A program made the position numbers and the translations under genes. This document shows, in pieces, positions 1 through 6,501 of a stretch of DNA of 12,303 nt (the first letter of the stretch is position 1; each line of letters begins with the position of its first letter). Under the pieces are notes generated by a model, which saw nothing but the letters and a program-made list of their open reading frames with translations, did not search any database and had not been told where the DNA came from. This stretch comes from Acidimicrobiia bacterium (GTDB lineage Bacteria; Actinomycetota; Acidimicrobiia; Acidimicrobiales; Hopanoidiivorantaceae). Where the stretch lies: contig JAHRAM010000143.1 in NCBI GenBank assembly GCA_020027305.1, forward strand, positions 1 through 12,303, given 5' to 3'.

Positions 1-1643
1 CTATGTTTTCCAGCTAGATAGCCAAAAGCAATTGCTGGTCCGATGGTGGCGCCTCCGCCTGGGTAGGCATGCCCGAAAACTCCAGCTGCAACATTTCCAG
101 CAGCATAAAGCCCAGCGATTGGTTCGCCCCCGTGATTTAAGACTTGGGCATTTTCATTTATGCGGGGGCCGCCGTTTGTGCCAAGTGCGCCTAGATATAT
201 TCTGGCAGCATAAAATGGGGGGTCTTGAATGGGGCCGAGGTTGATTTTGGGGTTTGCTCCGCCGCCCATTGCGTTTTCCCAATAAACAGTTCCACGGTGG
301 AATTCTGGGTCTTGCCCTTTTTTGGCATCGGTATTAAATCGCTCAACGGTTTCGCTCAGAGTATCAAAGGGGATGTCGATTTTTTTGGCAAGCTCTTCTA
401 GTGTGTCAGCCATTGGCATCCAGTCAGGGGCAGGGCTCCCTGGCATTACATTTACAATCATGGTTTTTTCTTTAACTTTTGAGTCAAATATCATCCAGTT
501 GGGGCCTTCGTTTGGATATTCCACTGTTACTGGGTCATAGTTGGTCATTGCTTTTGGCATATCTTGATAGGTTGTGCCTTCGTTTACAAATCGTTTGCCG
601 TGTCTGTTGACGACAATGCTGCCAGCTAAGTTTCGTCCCGCCCCAAAATGATAGAGGGGTTCTCCCTCATAGCTCATAGAGGTATCTCTCATACATGGGT
701 ACCACCAAGCAGAATTCATGTTGGCGAGGCTTGCCCCAGCTTCCATCGCCATCACTAATCCATCGCCATCGTTTCCAGGGGGGCTTAGTGGCTCAAGCTC
801 AGTGCTTAGGAATGCATTTTGTAGCTCACGGTTCCATTCATATCCGCCAGTGGCTAAGATTACGGCTTTGTTGGTTTTCACGAAGAAATCTTTTCCGTCT
901 TTTTGTGCTCGCACCCCGATGATTTTTCCGTTTGGACTATTAGCTTCTTTTGCCATCACCAGTTCTTTGGCAGGGCATTCTACAAATATTTCAGTTCCGC
1001 GCTCAAGCACCGCTTCAAAAAGTGCTGCTACCATTGCTGCCCCCATTGCTCGGTCGCCGTTAGCTGTGCGTTTTTCAATGAGCTGTAAAATCTCAGTGGG
1101 GTCGCCGACCATTCCAGCAATAGCGCCCTCTTCCATCGTTAGTGGAGGCATATATGGGCTCGTTCTGAGTTTGCCAGCCCATTCGCCTAGGCGGGTGTTG
1201 GCTTCATATATAGATGGTTCAACTGATCTACCTTGGCGCTTGCCACCCTCTTTGTCGCCGTAATAGTCTGAGAAGCCTCTTGGAGCTTGCATTTTTAGTG
1301 GGGTGTTTTCTTCAAGGTAGCGAAGCGCCTCTGCTGCCGTGTCAACATAAACCTCAAGCAGATTTTCATCTGGCACTTTGTCACAAGTTAGACGTTTGAG
1401 ATAGGCAAGGGCTTCTTCTCTGGAGTCGTCTACTTCAAGGTCTTTCATATGGTCGTTTAGTGGAATCCAAGGCATTCCGCCAGACACACCAGTGGTTCCG
1501 CCAATGAGGGGGGCTTTTTCTAGTAGAGCAGTTTTAGCGCCACCATCTGCTGCCAATATGGCTGCTATTAGCCCAGCACCTCCGCTTCCAAGAACTGCTA
1601 CATCGGTTTCAAAATCCCATGAATCTGGGGCTTGGGTAAGCAC
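1..1643 (-). CDS. FAD-dependent 3-ketosteroid-Δ1-dehydrogenase-like oxidoreductase (3' end cut by window edge)
   Basis: Predicted soluble flavoprotein of the FAD_binding_2 (fumarate reductase/ketosteroid dehydrogenase) family. About 547 codons are visible, so only a short C-terminus is missing. Seen: the dinucleotide-binding motif GSGGAG (residues 19-24), then LEKAPLIGGTTGVSGGM (41-57), a mid-protein ATGGYEWN segment, NRHGKRFVNEG, GTNGGPRIN near the end, and GHAYPGGGATIGP (524-536). In characterised ketosteroid Δ1-dehydrogenases a Tyr and a Gly four residues later sit at the active site; Tyr527 and Gly531 match that spacing. The start is GTG: an in-frame TAA lies four codons upstream and no ATG is available. 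There is no Shine-Dalgarno site, and a -10-like hexamer is placed as for a leaderless message. The gene diverges from the polyprenyl synthase gene. The family is well supported. The steroid substrate is inferred, because relatives act on other ring compounds or dicarboxylates. Confidence 0.88.
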   Translation of the reverse strand, partial: MLTQAPDSWDFETDVAVLGSGGAGLIAAILAADGGAKTALLEKAPLIGGTTGVSGGMPWIPLNDHMKDLEVDDSREEALAYLKRLTCDKVPDENLLEVYVDTAAEALRYLEENTPLKMQAPRGFSDYYGDKEGGKRQGRSVEPSIYEANTRLGEWAGKLRTSPYMPPLTMEEGAIAGMVGDPTEILQLIEKRTANGDRAMGAAMVAALFEAVLERGTEIFVECPAKELVMAKEANSPNGKIIGVRAQKDGKDFFVKTNKAVILATGGYEWNRELQNAFLSTELEPLSPPGNDGDGLVMAMEAGASLANMNSAWWYPCMRDTSMSYEGEPLYHFGAGRNLAGSIVVNRHGKRFVNEGTTYQDMPKAMTNYDPVTVEYPNEGPNWMIFDSKVKEKTMIVNVMPGSPAPDWMPMADTLEELAKKIDIPFDTLSETVERFNTDAKKGQDPEFHRGTVYWENAMGGGANPKINLGPIQDPPFYAARIYLGALGTNGGPRINENAQVLNHGGEPIAGLYAAGNVAAGVFGHAYPGGGATIGPAIAFGYLAGKH

Positions 1644-1649
1644 ATAAAT

Positions 1650-1676
1650 AAATTACTAGATTTTTGGCATAATCAA
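1650..1676 (-). promoter_or_regulatory. Candidate leaderless promoter of the flavoprotein gene
   Basis: On the minus strand a TAATTT hexamer (1650-1655) occupies -12 to -7 relative to the GTG start at 1643. This fits the TANNNT spacing of leaderless actinobacterial transcripts. A weak -35-like TTGATT lies at 1671-1676 with a short 15-bp spacer. No ribosome binding site is visible between promoter and start. AT-rich sequence gives chance matches, so this is tentative. Confidence 0.35.
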
Positions 1677-1733
1677 AAACTCAGTTATATCTCAAAAGCA
1701 ATCTTTCTCTCGTCTATGTCTAAAACCTTTTTT

Positions 1734-1794
1734 TATACTAAAACAGCTTGATACTCCACACATTTTCACTAATGCCTTCATCTGTACATAAAAT
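1734..1794 (+). promoter_or_regulatory. Candidate promoter region for the polyprenyl synthase gene
   Basis: The 228-bp divergent gap (1644-1871) must hold the promoter of the plus-strand gene. Two -10-like hexamers are visible: TATACT at 1734-1739, without a good -35, and TAAAAT at 1789-1794, with TTCACT (1765-1770) 18 bp upstream. The second would give a leader of roughly 70 nt. Neither is a strong consensus match, and nothing else recognisable was found in the gap. Confidence 0.25.
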
Positions 1795-1851
1795 CTTCCA
1801 CACCAAAACCCTCTCCATCTCAAAACTCAGCAAGAAATTGGAATGGCAATC

Positions 1852-1859
1852 AGGAGGAG
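1852..1859 (+). promoter_or_regulatory. Strong Shine-Dalgarno site of the polyprenyl synthase gene
   Basis: AGGAGGAG lies 12 nt before the ATG at 1872 and 8 nt before an out-of-frame ATG at 1868. It is the only near-perfect Shine-Dalgarno sequence in the window; most other starts have A-rich leaders or are reached by overlap with the preceding gene. Confidence 0.7.
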
Positions 1860-1871
1860 TAGTATTTATGT

Positions 1872-2903
1872 ATGAGTATTTCTCTAGACAGTCTTTCTGA
1901 AGTATCTAATCTATTGCCAAATTTGGCGGGCGATTTAGAGCGGGTGGAAGAGCGATTGAAAATTGAGGTTGAGTCGAATGTGGATTTTCTCACTGAGGTG
2001 ACCAGCCACCTCATTTCTGCTGGTGGGAAGCGAATTCGTCCTGGTTTTGCTTTGATGGCTGCCTATTTAGAGGATGAGGCTTCTGCGCCAGTTTCTGATG
2101 GTGTCATTTCGGCAGCTGTGGCGATAGAGATGGTTCATTTGGGTTCGCTTTATCACGATGATGTGATGGATGGTGCTAAGAAGCGGAGAAATATCTTGAG
2201 CGTCAACGCCAAATATGGAAACCATAATGCCATTTTAGCGGGCGATTTTTTGCTGGCTCGGGCATCTGAGCTAGTGGCAAGTCTTGGAGCTGTTGCCTCT
2301 GCCTTGCTTGCGAGAACCATTGCCAGCCTGTGTGAGGGACAAATCTTAGAGCATCGATTTATCGGTAACACTGAGCGAAGTGCCAACGATTATATGTGTG
2401 CCATTGAGGGTAAAACTGCTTCACTTCTTTCTACTGCCTGTGAGATGGGAGCGCTTGCTTCTAGAAATGAGGTTGTTGATTCTGGCATAAAAGGCGATAT
2501 GAGAGTAGGGGAGTTTGGGTTGGCATACGGCATGGCATTCCAAATCATCGATGACATTTCTGACTTGGTGGGAAAAGATCAGGGCAAGCCTAGGGGAAAC
2601 GACATAATGGAAGGAAACTATACCCTGCCAGTAATCTATGCTTTAGAGGAAAATCTGGAACTTAAAAAGTCACTTGATACAATGGGTGGCATAGAAGGTG
2701 AAGATGGGCTTAGCAAAGACAAGTGCCACCAGATTTCAGTAGAAGTGACAGAAACAGATGGGCCTAAGCGGGCAACAGAAAAGGCAGCAGAATATATTGC
2801 TACCGCAACAGATATTTTGACAAAATTCCCAGACAACCCATCTACTAGTGCCTTTCAAAGTGGGCTAGACATTCTTACCCACCGCCTAAAAGAACTAGCC
2901 TAG
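1872..2903 (+). CDS. Polyprenyl diphosphate synthase (trans-isoprenyl diphosphate synthase)
   Basis: A 343-residue class I trans-prenyltransferase that condenses isopentenyl diphosphate onto an allylic diphosphate. In this phylum it probably supplies the menaquinone side chain. Seen: GGKRIRP (51-57), the first aspartate-rich motif in YHDDVMD (94-100) followed by basic residues at 103-106, AGDFLLARA, the GKTASLL lysine region (170-176), the second aspartate-rich motif IIDDISD (215-221), and GKPRGNDIMEGNYTLP (228-243). Gly91 and Ser92 sit just upstream of the first DDxxD. Small residues there are known to permit long chains, so a long-chain (C30-C50) product is inferred. The start at 1872 gives a normal family N-terminus and follows AGGAGGAG. 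The gene converges on the HicA-like gene with only 16 bp between stops. It could be annotated as ispB, hepT or grcC; the exact product length is not readable. Confidence 0.93.
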   Translation: MSISLDSLSEVSNLLPNLAGDLERVEERLKIEVESNVDFLTEVTSHLISAGGKRIRPGFALMAAYLEDEASAPVSDGVISAAVAIEMVHLGSLYHDDVMDGAKKRRNILSVNAKYGNHNAILAGDFLLARASELVASLGAVASALLARTIASLCEGQILEHRFIGNTERSANDYMCAIEGKTASLLSTACEMGALASRNEVVDSGIKGDMRVGEFGLAYGMAFQIIDDISDLVGKDQGKPRGNDIMEGNYTLPVIYALEENLELKKSLDTMGGIEGEDGLSKDKCHQISVEVTETDGPKRATEKAAEYIATATDILTKFPDNPSTSAFQSGLDILTHRLKELA

Positions 2904-2909
2904 TTTTTC

Positions 2910-2937
2910 GAGGAATTTTTTAGTTATAAAATTCCTC
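2910..2937. terminator. Hairpin between convergent genes (possible bidirectional terminator)
   Basis: A perfect 10-bp inverted repeat, GAGGAATTTT (2910-2919) and AAAATTCCTC (2928-2937), has an 8-nt loop. It lies at the junction of the two convergent genes and covers the last codons and stop of the HicA-like gene. GGAATTCC at 2942-2949 can pair alternatively with the second arm. No clean run of U follows the stem on either strand, so intrinsic termination is plausible but not canonical. Confidence 0.4.
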
Positions 2938-3165
2938 AATTGGAATTCCTGATTGTTGGGATATTTTTTTCACAAGTATTCCATCTATTTCTTTCTTGTT
3001 CAATGGAACTACAGTCATCTTGCCATTGTTTTTGTATATGCGGTGACTGCCAGTTGTATGGTCCTCTACAAATCCGTTTGATTTGAGAATTTTTTCGATT
3101 TTGCGTTTTTGTACGGGTGTCAAGTCAGGCTGGAATTTTCTTAAGAATATCCAGCCCTGCGGCAT
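2920..3165 (-). CDS. hicA: HicA-like toxin (YcfA/HicA family putative mRNA interferase)
   Basis: An 81-residue basic protein with the HicA signature: a KIEKILKSNGF helix (22-32), the GSHRIY motif (39-44) holding the presumed catalytic histidine (His41), a VVPLNKKEI strand-helix (52-60) and a C-terminal ISQQSGI helix (68-74). The family folds like a double-stranded-RNA-binding domain and cleaves mRNA when its HicB partner is absent. The ATG at 3165 overlaps the upstream HicB-like gene by 41 nt and has no clear ribosome site. An in-frame TTG at 3123, one base after that gene's TGA, would give about 67 residues and a more typical N-terminus, so the start is uncertain. It is last in a three-gene block and converges on the polyprenyl synthase gene. 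Toxicity is inferred from family membership. Confidence 0.85.
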   Translation of the reverse strand: MPQGWIFLRKFQPDLTPVQKRKIEKILKSNGFVEDHTTGSHRIYKNNGKMTVVPLNKKEIDGILVKKISQQSGIPIEEFYN

Positions 3166-3523
3166 CTTTCATATAGCGGGAGGGAGTTCTATTCATGTCA
3201 TTAATATAAGTATCTAAATAGTCTTGCGATCTATTTAAAAATGGCAAAAGAGCTTTTTCCACTTCTTTTATTGCCATATCCTTTTCTTTTGTTTCTACAA
3301 TCACTTCTTCGGGGTTTTTTGTTCCTATGTCATTAATTCTGCAAACAATATCTTCACGAGTCATATTTTTTAGAAGTCCACCAATGGCATCTATAAGCAT
3401 TGTCTTTGCCTCTTCTACGTTATCACCATGCGTAGCCACACAAAGTTCTGGACATTCTGAAATGTAGATATAATCTTTGCCAGATTTCTTTTTTGTAATT
3501 ATGCCAGTGAGTTTTAAATACAT
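3125..3523 (-). CDS. hicB: HicB-like antitoxin, second (toxin-proximal) copy
   Basis: A 132-residue protein beginning MYLKLTGIITKKK, then YISECPELCVATHGDN (about residues 19-34) and EEAKTMLIDAIGGLL: the β-β-α start of the HicB partial-RNase-H fold that blocks HicA. The second half (about 60-132, ending LDILKKIPA) shows no recognisable ribbon-helix-helix or helix-turn-helix, unlike classical HicB proteins. The start at 3523 was chosen because it matches the first residues of the neighbouring paralogue and has GGAA a few bases upstream. ATG 3532 and TTG 3547 are alternatives. It sits 25 nt after the first copy and overlaps hicA by 41 nt, so it is the likeliest cognate partner. The sequence is AT-richer than the flanking metabolic genes, which is consistent with acquisition. 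Confidence 0.8.
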   Translation of the reverse strand: MYLKLTGIITKKKSGKDYIYISECPELCVATHGDNVEEAKTMLIDAIGGLLKNMTREDIVCRINDIGTKNPEEVIVETKEKDMAIKEVEKALLPFLNRSQDYLDTYINDMNRTPSRYMKDAAGLDILKKIPA

Positions 3524-3548
3524 TGTTTCCATTTTATCTGACTTCAAC

Positions 3549-3932
3549 CTATGCTGGCACTTTTGCTAGCATATCAATTTTTGCGGGTTTTTTTCTTGAA
3601 AGGTGGGAGGCGTTATCGACGGCCTCAAAATAATCAGTCGCTAAATCTTGTCGCCTGTCTACGTAATTTAGATATGGTGAAAACAACTCTTCTATTTCTT
3701 TGCTGAATTTGACAATAATTTCATCAGGATTTCCAGTTCCAATTTCATTAATTCTTTCTACGATTTCTTCAGGTGTCATACTTTCAAGGAGAAGGTCGAT
3801 GGCTTTCATAAGCATTTCTTGTGCGTCTTCTATGGTGTCACCTTGTGAGGCAACGCAAAGCTCTGGACAGTTCGAAACATATTGAGTGTCGCCCTTTTCT
3901 TTAGAAACTATAAAGGTAAGTCGTAGGTACAT
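3549..3932 (-). CDS. HicB-like antitoxin, first (promoter-proximal) copy
   Basis: A 127-residue paralogue of the next gene. It shares MYLRLTFIVSKEKG at the N-terminus, YVSNCPELCVASQGDT (about 18-33), the EDAQEMLMKAIDLLLE helix, an ERINEIGTGNPDEIIV segment and the ending IDMLAKVPA. Identity by eye is well under 50%, so the duplication is old. The start is placed at ATG 3932: an upstream in-frame ATG at 3983 abuts the predicted -10 box and would lie upstream of the predicted transcription start near 3977, and the paralogue begins with the same MYL. It could be an antitoxin with a different target, an autoregulator of the block, or a decoy for HicA. No DNA-binding motif is visible. Confidence 0.78.
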   Translation of the reverse strand: MYLRLTFIVSKEKGDTQYVSNCPELCVASQGDTIEDAQEMLMKAIDLLLESMTPEEIVERINEIGTGNPDEIIVKFSKEIEELFSPYLNYVDRRQDLATDYFEAVDNASHLSRKKPAKIDMLAKVPA

Positions 3933-3983
3933 CTCTTGTTGTGTGCTAAAAGCTAGTGATGTAAGCCATTGGTTATAACACAT

Positions 3984-4012
3984 ATATTACCAGTTAAAAA
4001 ACAATAATACAA
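3984..4012 (-). promoter_or_regulatory. Promoter of the hicB-hicB-hicA block
   Basis: On the minus strand a TTGTAT -35 box (4007-4012), an exact 17-bp spacer and a TAATAT -10 box (3984-3989) form the best housekeeping-type promoter in the window. Transcription would start near 3977, giving a leader of about 45 nt before the ATG at 3932. This indicates that the toxin-antitoxin block can be expressed independently of lysS. Confidence 0.55.
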
Positions 4013-4013
4013 G

Positions 4014-4027
4014 GCACAAAATTGTGC
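4014..4027. promoter_or_regulatory. Inverted repeat next to the hicB promoter (candidate operator)
   Basis: GCACAA (4014-4019), two bases, then TTGTGC (4022-4027) form a perfect inverted repeat one base upstream of the -35 box. Position and symmetry suit a dimeric regulator, and HicB-type antitoxins commonly autoregulate through such sites. On the minus strand the same repeat, followed by a U-rich stretch, could instead be a weak terminator for lysS. The two roles are not exclusive. Confidence 0.35.
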
Positions 4028-4058
4028 GCTTGGATAGAATTTTTTACTTTAATTCCAG

Positions 4059-4072
4059 ATTTTGATCAAAAT
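4059..4072. repeat. 14-bp perfect palindrome in the lysS-hicB gap
   Basis: ATTTTGATCAAAAT reads the same on both strands. It lies in the 186-bp gap between lysS and the first hicB, about 46 bp upstream of the -35 box. It has no loop, so a protein-binding site is more likely than an RNA hairpin. Its function is unknown. Confidence 0.5.
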
Positions 4073-4118
4073 GCTATAGTATTTATACGGTTTGCATCGG
4101 ATTACTTTTGAAAGAGGG

Positions 4119-5603
4119 TTATTCTTGGGCGGGTTTGAGTGTTGGGAATAACAAGACATCTCGGATGCTTTTGGCGCCAGTAAGGAGCATTACTAGACGG
4201 TCAATGCCTATTCCTAAACCGCCAGTGGGGGGGAGACCATATTCAAGTGCTGAAATATAGTCTTTGTCAAACCTGATTTCATCTTCATCTTGGTGGGTAG
4301 CAGAAAATCGCTCTGCCTGGATGGCAGAGTCATTTAGCTCACTGAAGGCGTTGGCGATTTCATTCCCATTTATGATTAGCTCAAATCGCTCTACCAAGCC
4401 AGGTTTATCACGATGCTGTCTTGCTAATGGAGATACTTCGGCGGGGTAGTCGCACACAAAAACTGGCCCAACCAAATTTGGTTCAGTGGTCTTTTCATAA
4501 ATTTCTAAGACTAGCTTTCCTGCTCCCCATTTTGATTCGGTTTCAACTCCTAAATCTTTAGCAATTTTTGCAAGTTGTTTTGCTCCCATATCAATGTCAA
4601 TTTCTTTGCCACAATGTTCTAACACCAGCTCATAGATGGTTGCTCTACGCCACGGCGTTTTTATGTCAAGCGTTTTTAGGTTAATTTCTTTTTGCTCGCT
4701 ATTTTCATTATTTTTTTCTTCACCATTTTTTTCATCACCGCTTTTGCTTTCGCGAGCAGGAATTCTCAGCCCGCCGTGAATTTCTTTTGCTAACGAACAT
4801 ATAAGGTTTTCGGTCAGCTCCATAATATCGTGATAATCGGCATAGGCCACATAGGCTTCCATCATCGTGAACTCTGGATTGTGACGTGGCGACAAACCTT
4901 CATTTCTAAAAACCCTTCCAATCTCAAACACTTTTTCAAAGCCACCTACCACTAGGCGCTTTAGATAGAGTTCGGGCGCCACCCTGAGATACATATCCAT
5001 ATCAAGTGAGTTGTGATGTGTTTCAAATGGGCGGGCATCAGCTCCACCAGGAAGGGGCTGGAGTATCGGGGTTTCAACCTCTAAAAATCCTTGCCCTTCA
5101 AGGTAGCTACGCAACGATGAAATAATTCGACTTCTGTCCTTAAAGGTAGCAGCAACATCCCTATTGACCCATAAATCTAGCCACCGTTGGCGATAGCGTA
5201 AATCTTGGTCGCTCAAGCCATGCCATTTTTCGGGGAAGGGCTTTTGAGTTTTTGCCAGCAACACCCATTCATCTACTCTTACAGAAAGTTCTCCACGTTT
5301 AGTTTTTATGACCTCGCCTTTCACACCTACCCAGTCGCCAAGTGATAGGTTGGTGAACTGTTCATATTCAGGGGTATTTTTGCTCTGGGCAAAAAGTTGG
5401 ATAGTGCCACTGGCATCTGCCATTTGGGCGAATGTGATATTTCCTTGATTCCGCCTTAAAAGAACCCTGCCTGCAACACTGGCATTTACACCAGACCCTT
5501 CTCCCTCACTTAGACTGGAGAATTCATCATGTAGTCCAGCGGCTTCTGAATCTTTGTCAAAGCTATATGGCACACTTTGGTTTTTAGAATTTGCTTGAGT
5601 CAC
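4119..5603 (-). CDS. lysS: Lysyl-tRNA synthetase, class II
   Basis: A cytosolic enzyme that charges tRNA-Lys with lysine using ATP. With the start chosen here it has 494 residues, normal for the family. Order: a 40-residue Ser/Glu-rich lead; an OB-fold anticodon-binding domain (about 40-120); class II motif 1 around VETPILQPLPGGADARPF (176-193); motif 2 with FRNEG (232-236) and RHNPEFTMME (240-249); and motif 3 GLGIGIDRL (462-470). The start is GTG 5603, because it forms a 4-nt GTGA overlap with the coaX stop and GGGAG lies 8 nt upstream; a TTG five codons earlier is less likely. An unusual Lys/Glu/Asn-rich insert occupies about residues 286-305. It is the last gene of the long minus-strand series. 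Confidence 0.96.
   Translation of the reverse strand: MTQANSKNQSVPYSFDKDSEAAGLHDEFSSLSEGEGSGVNASVAGRVLLRRNQGNITFAQMADASGTIQLFAQSKNTPEYEQFTNLSLGDWVGVKGEVIKTKRGELSVRVDEWVLLAKTQKPFPEKWHGLSDQDLRYRQRWLDLWVNRDVAATFKDRSRIISSLRSYLEGQGFLEVETPILQPLPGGADARPFETHHNSLDMDMYLRVAPELYLKRLVVGGFEKVFEIGRVFRNEGLSPRHNPEFTMMEAYVAYADYHDIMELTENLICSLAKEIHGGLRIPARESKSGDEKNGEEKNNENSEQKEINLKTLDIKTPWRRATIYELVLEHCGKEIDIDMGAKQLAKIAKDLGVETESKWGAGKLVLEIYEKTTEPNLVGPVFVCDYPAEVSPLARQHRDKPGLVERFELIINGNEIANAFSELNDSAIQAERFSATHQDEDEIRFDKDYISALEYGLPPTGGLGIGIDRLVMLLTGAKSIRDVLLFPTLKPAQE
4689..4748 (-). repeat. Low-complexity A-rich insert inside lysS
   Basis: On the coding strand this stretch carries repeated GAAAAAAAT-like units and encodes an almost pure Lys/Glu/Asn/Ser/Gly segment between the motif 2 and motif 3 regions of the synthetase. 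It keeps the frame. Such A-runs are prone to slippage, so length variation between strains is expected. Confidence 0.6.
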
Positions 5604-6409
5604 TGGTTCATCTCCCAAACGACTCTAAGCCCATGTAGGGTAATCCAAGGCTCCACCAAATCAATGTTTCTAGTGTGTGGGGCAATCAAGGGAGCTAGCC
5701 CACCTGTGGCAATCACTTTGGTTTCACCGACTTCTTCTTTCATTCGGTCAATTAGCCCATCCACTTGCCCGGCAAAGCCATAGACGATGCCAGATTGAAG
5801 CGAGCTCATTGTGGTTTTACCAATGGCAGATTTGGGAGCCTTTACCTCAACAGCAAACAAAGCTGCTGCTTTATCAATTAGGGCATCGAGGCTGATTTCA
5901 ATTCCTGGTGAAATGGAACCTCCCAAATATTGCCCTGACTCGCTGATAACATCAAGCGTGGTGCCAGTTCCAAAATCAGCCACGATACAAGCCCCATCAT
6001 AGAGGTCGTGTGCGCCGATGGCGTTGGCGATTCGGTCAGCTCCAACCTCTTTAGGGTTGTCATATAAAATGTCAATGCCTGTTTTTACCCCTGGCCCTAA
6101 GATGAGTGGTTCAAAATTGAAATAGCGCCCTACTAGCTGCCTCAGGTTAGCGGTCACTTGGGGAACTCCAGAGGCGATGGAAAATCCGCTGAGGTGCTTG
6201 AGCCAGTCTTTCCCAGTAAAGTCTAAAAAGCCATCTATTAAAACCGCCAGCTCATCTTCTGTTCGCTCTTGTATGGTTGAAATTCGCCAGTGCCCCAAAA
6301 GCCCGGTTTCTGATGTGCGATTATTTAGGTCGGTTTCTGCTTCAAACAGCCCAAAAACCGTTTGGGTATTACCACAGTCAATTGTTAAAAGTAGTTCGTC
6401 TTTGCTCAT
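5600..6409 (-). CDS. coaX: Type III pantothenate kinase
   Basis: A 269-residue ASKHA-fold kinase that phosphorylates pantothenate, the first step of CoA synthesis. Type III enzymes are known for feedback insensitivity and high Km for ATP. Seen: the P-loop-like LLTIDCGNTQTVFG (7-20), GPGVKTGI (105-112), GADRIANA with the catalytic-type Asp125 (123-130), DFGTGTTLD (145-153), GGSISPGI (163-170) and ATGGLAPLI (234-242). It lies downstream of the PanC-encoding fusion, so pantothenate is made and used by the same gene series. The ATG at 6409 has no Shine-Dalgarno site. Its 92-nt upstream gap ends in an A/T-rich TATATATAAAATAA run that could hold a promoter, though no good -35 was found. The stop overlaps the lysS start (GTGA). 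Confidence 0.96.
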   Translation of the reverse strand: MSKDELLLTIDCGNTQTVFGLFEAETDLNNRTSETGLLGHWRISTIQERTEDELAVLIDGFLDFTGKDWLKHLSGFSIASGVPQVTANLRQLVGRYFNFEPLILGPGVKTGIDILYDNPKEVGADRIANAIGAHDLYDGACIVADFGTGTTLDVISESGQYLGGSISPGIEISLDALIDKAAALFAVEVKAPKSAIGKTTMSSLQSGIVYGFAGQVDGLIDRMKEEVGETKVIATGGLAPLIAPHTRNIDLVEPWITLHGLRVVWEMNQ

Positions 6410-6501
6410 TTATTTTATATATATTTAGCCACTTGTTTGACAGTTGTCGTTTATGTTTGTTCAAATTCTAAAATATCTAAGCGATTTTGTTTAGTTTAGG
6501 G

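Noticed and set aside
718..1263. A 181-codon plus-strand open frame opposite the flavoprotein gene
   Set aside because: It is antisense to a fully coherent FAD-enzyme frame, is Ser/Pro-rich without any family motif, and has no ribosome site.
3933..3983. ATG 3983 as the start of the first hicB
   Set aside because: It abuts the predicted -10 box, so it would lie upstream of the likely transcription start; ATG 3932 matches the paralogue's MYL start.
5604..5618. TTG at 5618 as the lysS start
   Set aside because: GTG 5603 forms a GTGA overlap with the coaX stop and has GGGAG 8 nt upstream, whereas the TTG has no ribosome site.
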